This document shows, piece by piece, positions 28,946 through 30,000 of a DNA stretch of 30,000 nt. Within the stretch, counting starts at the first letter, position 1; the number at the start of each line of letters is the position of its first letter. Below the pieces are notes generated by a model. The model had not been told where the DNA came from and ran no database searches. It worked only from the letters and a program-made list of their open reading frames with translations. The translations under genes were made by a program, and so were the position numbers. Origin of the DNA: Cristatella mucedo (Eukaryota; Bryozoa; Phylactolaemata; Cristatellidae); contig WPIO01000007.1 of assembly GCA_009760855.2 (NCBI GenBank), positions 9,717,501 to 9,747,500 of the forward strand, written 5' to 3'.

Positions 28946-29439
28946 AAAATTAAATTAGATTAAATTTTCGAATCCACTACATTTTAATAACTTGCTAGGA
29001 TTAGTGCAGTTAGTGCTAATTAAAACGGTTTCGCATACGATAAACCGTACGTTCGACGTAATTAATTGGCGATTTTTTGAGCCTGAATTGCAATTCACTA
29101 ATGTTTTCCAGTTGGAGATTTAGACCAATGAGCTTGTACAGAGACCAAATTTCGGACTCAAGACGGGCTTCGAAGGCAAGCATGCCGTGTAGGCTTGCTT
29201 CGAAGCGGCAGCCATATGTGTCTATCCAATCCACCTACCTGAACCAGCAAAACTTAGCATTGCACTTGATTGCACTTGATAATTTTGCTATAGCTATGCA
29301 ACACTTTCGGCAGCTCCATCGCTGTAAGCTGCGTAAAGTGCACAGCAGTACACCGAGAGTAAAGATTACTGACTGTGCGACCAATATTTGCCTTGACTCG
29401 CAAAATGCCCAGAGATGCACGCGAAGCTTCTGCACTCAG
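28946..29439. other. Unassigned upstream sequence
   Basis: No feature recognised. Possible promoter-distal region of the gene starting at 29949. TTGCACTTGA is directly duplicated at about 29258-29280. Confidence 0.4.
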
Positions 29440-29948
29440 CCTGACGTGCAGCTCGGGGGCGGGGCAGCGCGGACAGCGGAGTCGCTATGCTTTTCTTTGG
29501 AGCTGCTATCAGTTTGCTCCGAGGACTGTGAGCTCGCGGCGGAGGAGCTCGCGACAGAACCGGCATTAGACTTTGTCGCTAGCGGGCCACCAGGCCCGGC
29601 GTCTGATCGGTTGCGCAGTGGCTGGGACCGCGGAGCCACGAGCGCTCTCAGCTTCCGCCATTTTGCGGAAGAGATGGCTGCCGCAGGGGCTGGTGGCATT
29701 CTGGGGCGTGCCATTAATTCCTCGCGACGGCCGCGGTCTCGCGGCGCTCTTCCCGCAGACCCTCGCGGAGAGGGTGCGTACGTCGGCTAAGTGCTCCAGG
29801 GTGCGGGCGGAGGGCGACCGGGGAGACGCTACACCGCACGTCTGCCGAACGTGTGACTGGCTCTCGCTGCTGCTGCCGTCGTCGCAGTCAGACTGCTCGC
29901 CCGTGTCTGCGAGCACCGCCCGAGCTCTGCCGGAGCGGAGCGTTCGAG
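29440..29948 (+). promoter_or_regulatory. CpG-rich promoter and 5' untranslated region of the next gene
   Basis: GC and CpG content rise sharply from about 29440 to the window end (GGGGCGGGGCAGCGCGGACAG-like runs, GCGGCGGAGG, GACGGCCGCGG). An ATG in good context closes the stretch. Open frames in several directions across it reflect the high GC and lack of stops rather than genes. No TATA box was identified. Confidence 0.55.
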
Positions 29949-30000
29949 ATGGCTGGCGCCACTCTGAACGTGCACTTGCCCAACGGCGGATTCAACGTGG
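29949..30000 (+). CDS. Start of a gene running off the right edge
   Basis: ATG at 29949 in favourable context (GAGATGG) encodes MAGATLNVHLPNGGFNV to the window end. The strand-turn-strand pattern 'LNVHLPNGGFNV' is typical of the first beta-hairpin of ubiquitin-like folds, such as the F1 lobe of FERM domains or Ras-binding domains. A focal-adhesion-kinase-like protein is one guess. With 17 residues the family cannot be decided. Confidence 0.45.
   Translation, partial: MAGATLNVHLPNGGFNV

Noticed and set aside
29077-29790. 237-codon plus-strand open frame
   Set aside because: Its first half has ordinary composition with no motif, and its second half is open because the region is GC-rich; overlapping opposite-strand frames are equally long. 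It reads as 5' flank of the gene starting at 29949.

Overview
This is eukaryotic nuclear DNA, almost certainly from an invertebrate animal. The evidence is a calpain gene split by GT-AG introns, many non-LTR retrotransposon (LINE) relics, tRNA-derived SINEs, long dinucleotide microsatellites and a CpG-rich promoter-like stretch at the right end. The phylum cannot be fixed from this sequence. Only a small part of the 30 kb is coding.

Genes (all plus strand). (1) Six exons between 8660 and 16496 join in phase into a calpain-family cysteine protease. They cover protease subdomain PC2, with the catalytic His and Asn, and most of the following beta-sandwich domain. The exon with the catalytic Cys is not visible, so the 5' part lies to the left of the window or was not recognised. 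A possible tiny last exon is at 17438-17459. (2) Two weak candidate exons at 18180-18371 and 19402-19553 (the second followed by AATAAA) may belong to a short unrecognised gene. (3) A CpG-rich region from about 29440 leads to an ATG at 29949 that opens a reading frame running off the right edge.

Mobile DNA. Minus-strand LINEs of the L2/CR1 type dominate 5.0-8.6 kb, 9.8-10.85 kb, 15.65-16.0 kb and 21.1-22.45 kb. Plus-strand relics lie at 25.3-26.5 kb and 27.1-27.9 kb. In two places a younger LINE sits inside an older LINE of the same orientation, with short target-site duplications (AGGTA and AAGGAT). About ten tRNA-derived SINE copies or fragments are scattered through the window in two tail types. 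One tail type is clearly the same sequence as the 3' end of the resident LINE, including a hairpin, so the two look like a SINE and the LINE whose machinery moves it. There is also a 305-bp foldback element with 8-bp flanking duplications, a 247-bp element with inverted ends, and an unnamed repeat present three times.

Layout: 1-2.4 kb unknown sequence with a SINE inside a repeat; 2.4-4.5 kb microsatellites, SINE-B and a small inverted-end element; 5.0-8.6 kb nested LINEs ending about 50 bp before the first visible calpain exon; 8.66-16.5 kb calpain, its introns loaded with LINE, SINE and microsatellite DNA; 16.5-20 kb SINEs and candidate small exons; 20.2-22.5 kb foldback element and nested LINEs; 22.5-24.3 kb SINE, microsatellites and an unexplained GC-rich block; 25.3-28.9 kb decayed LINEs and SINE remnants; 29.4-30 kb start of the next gene.
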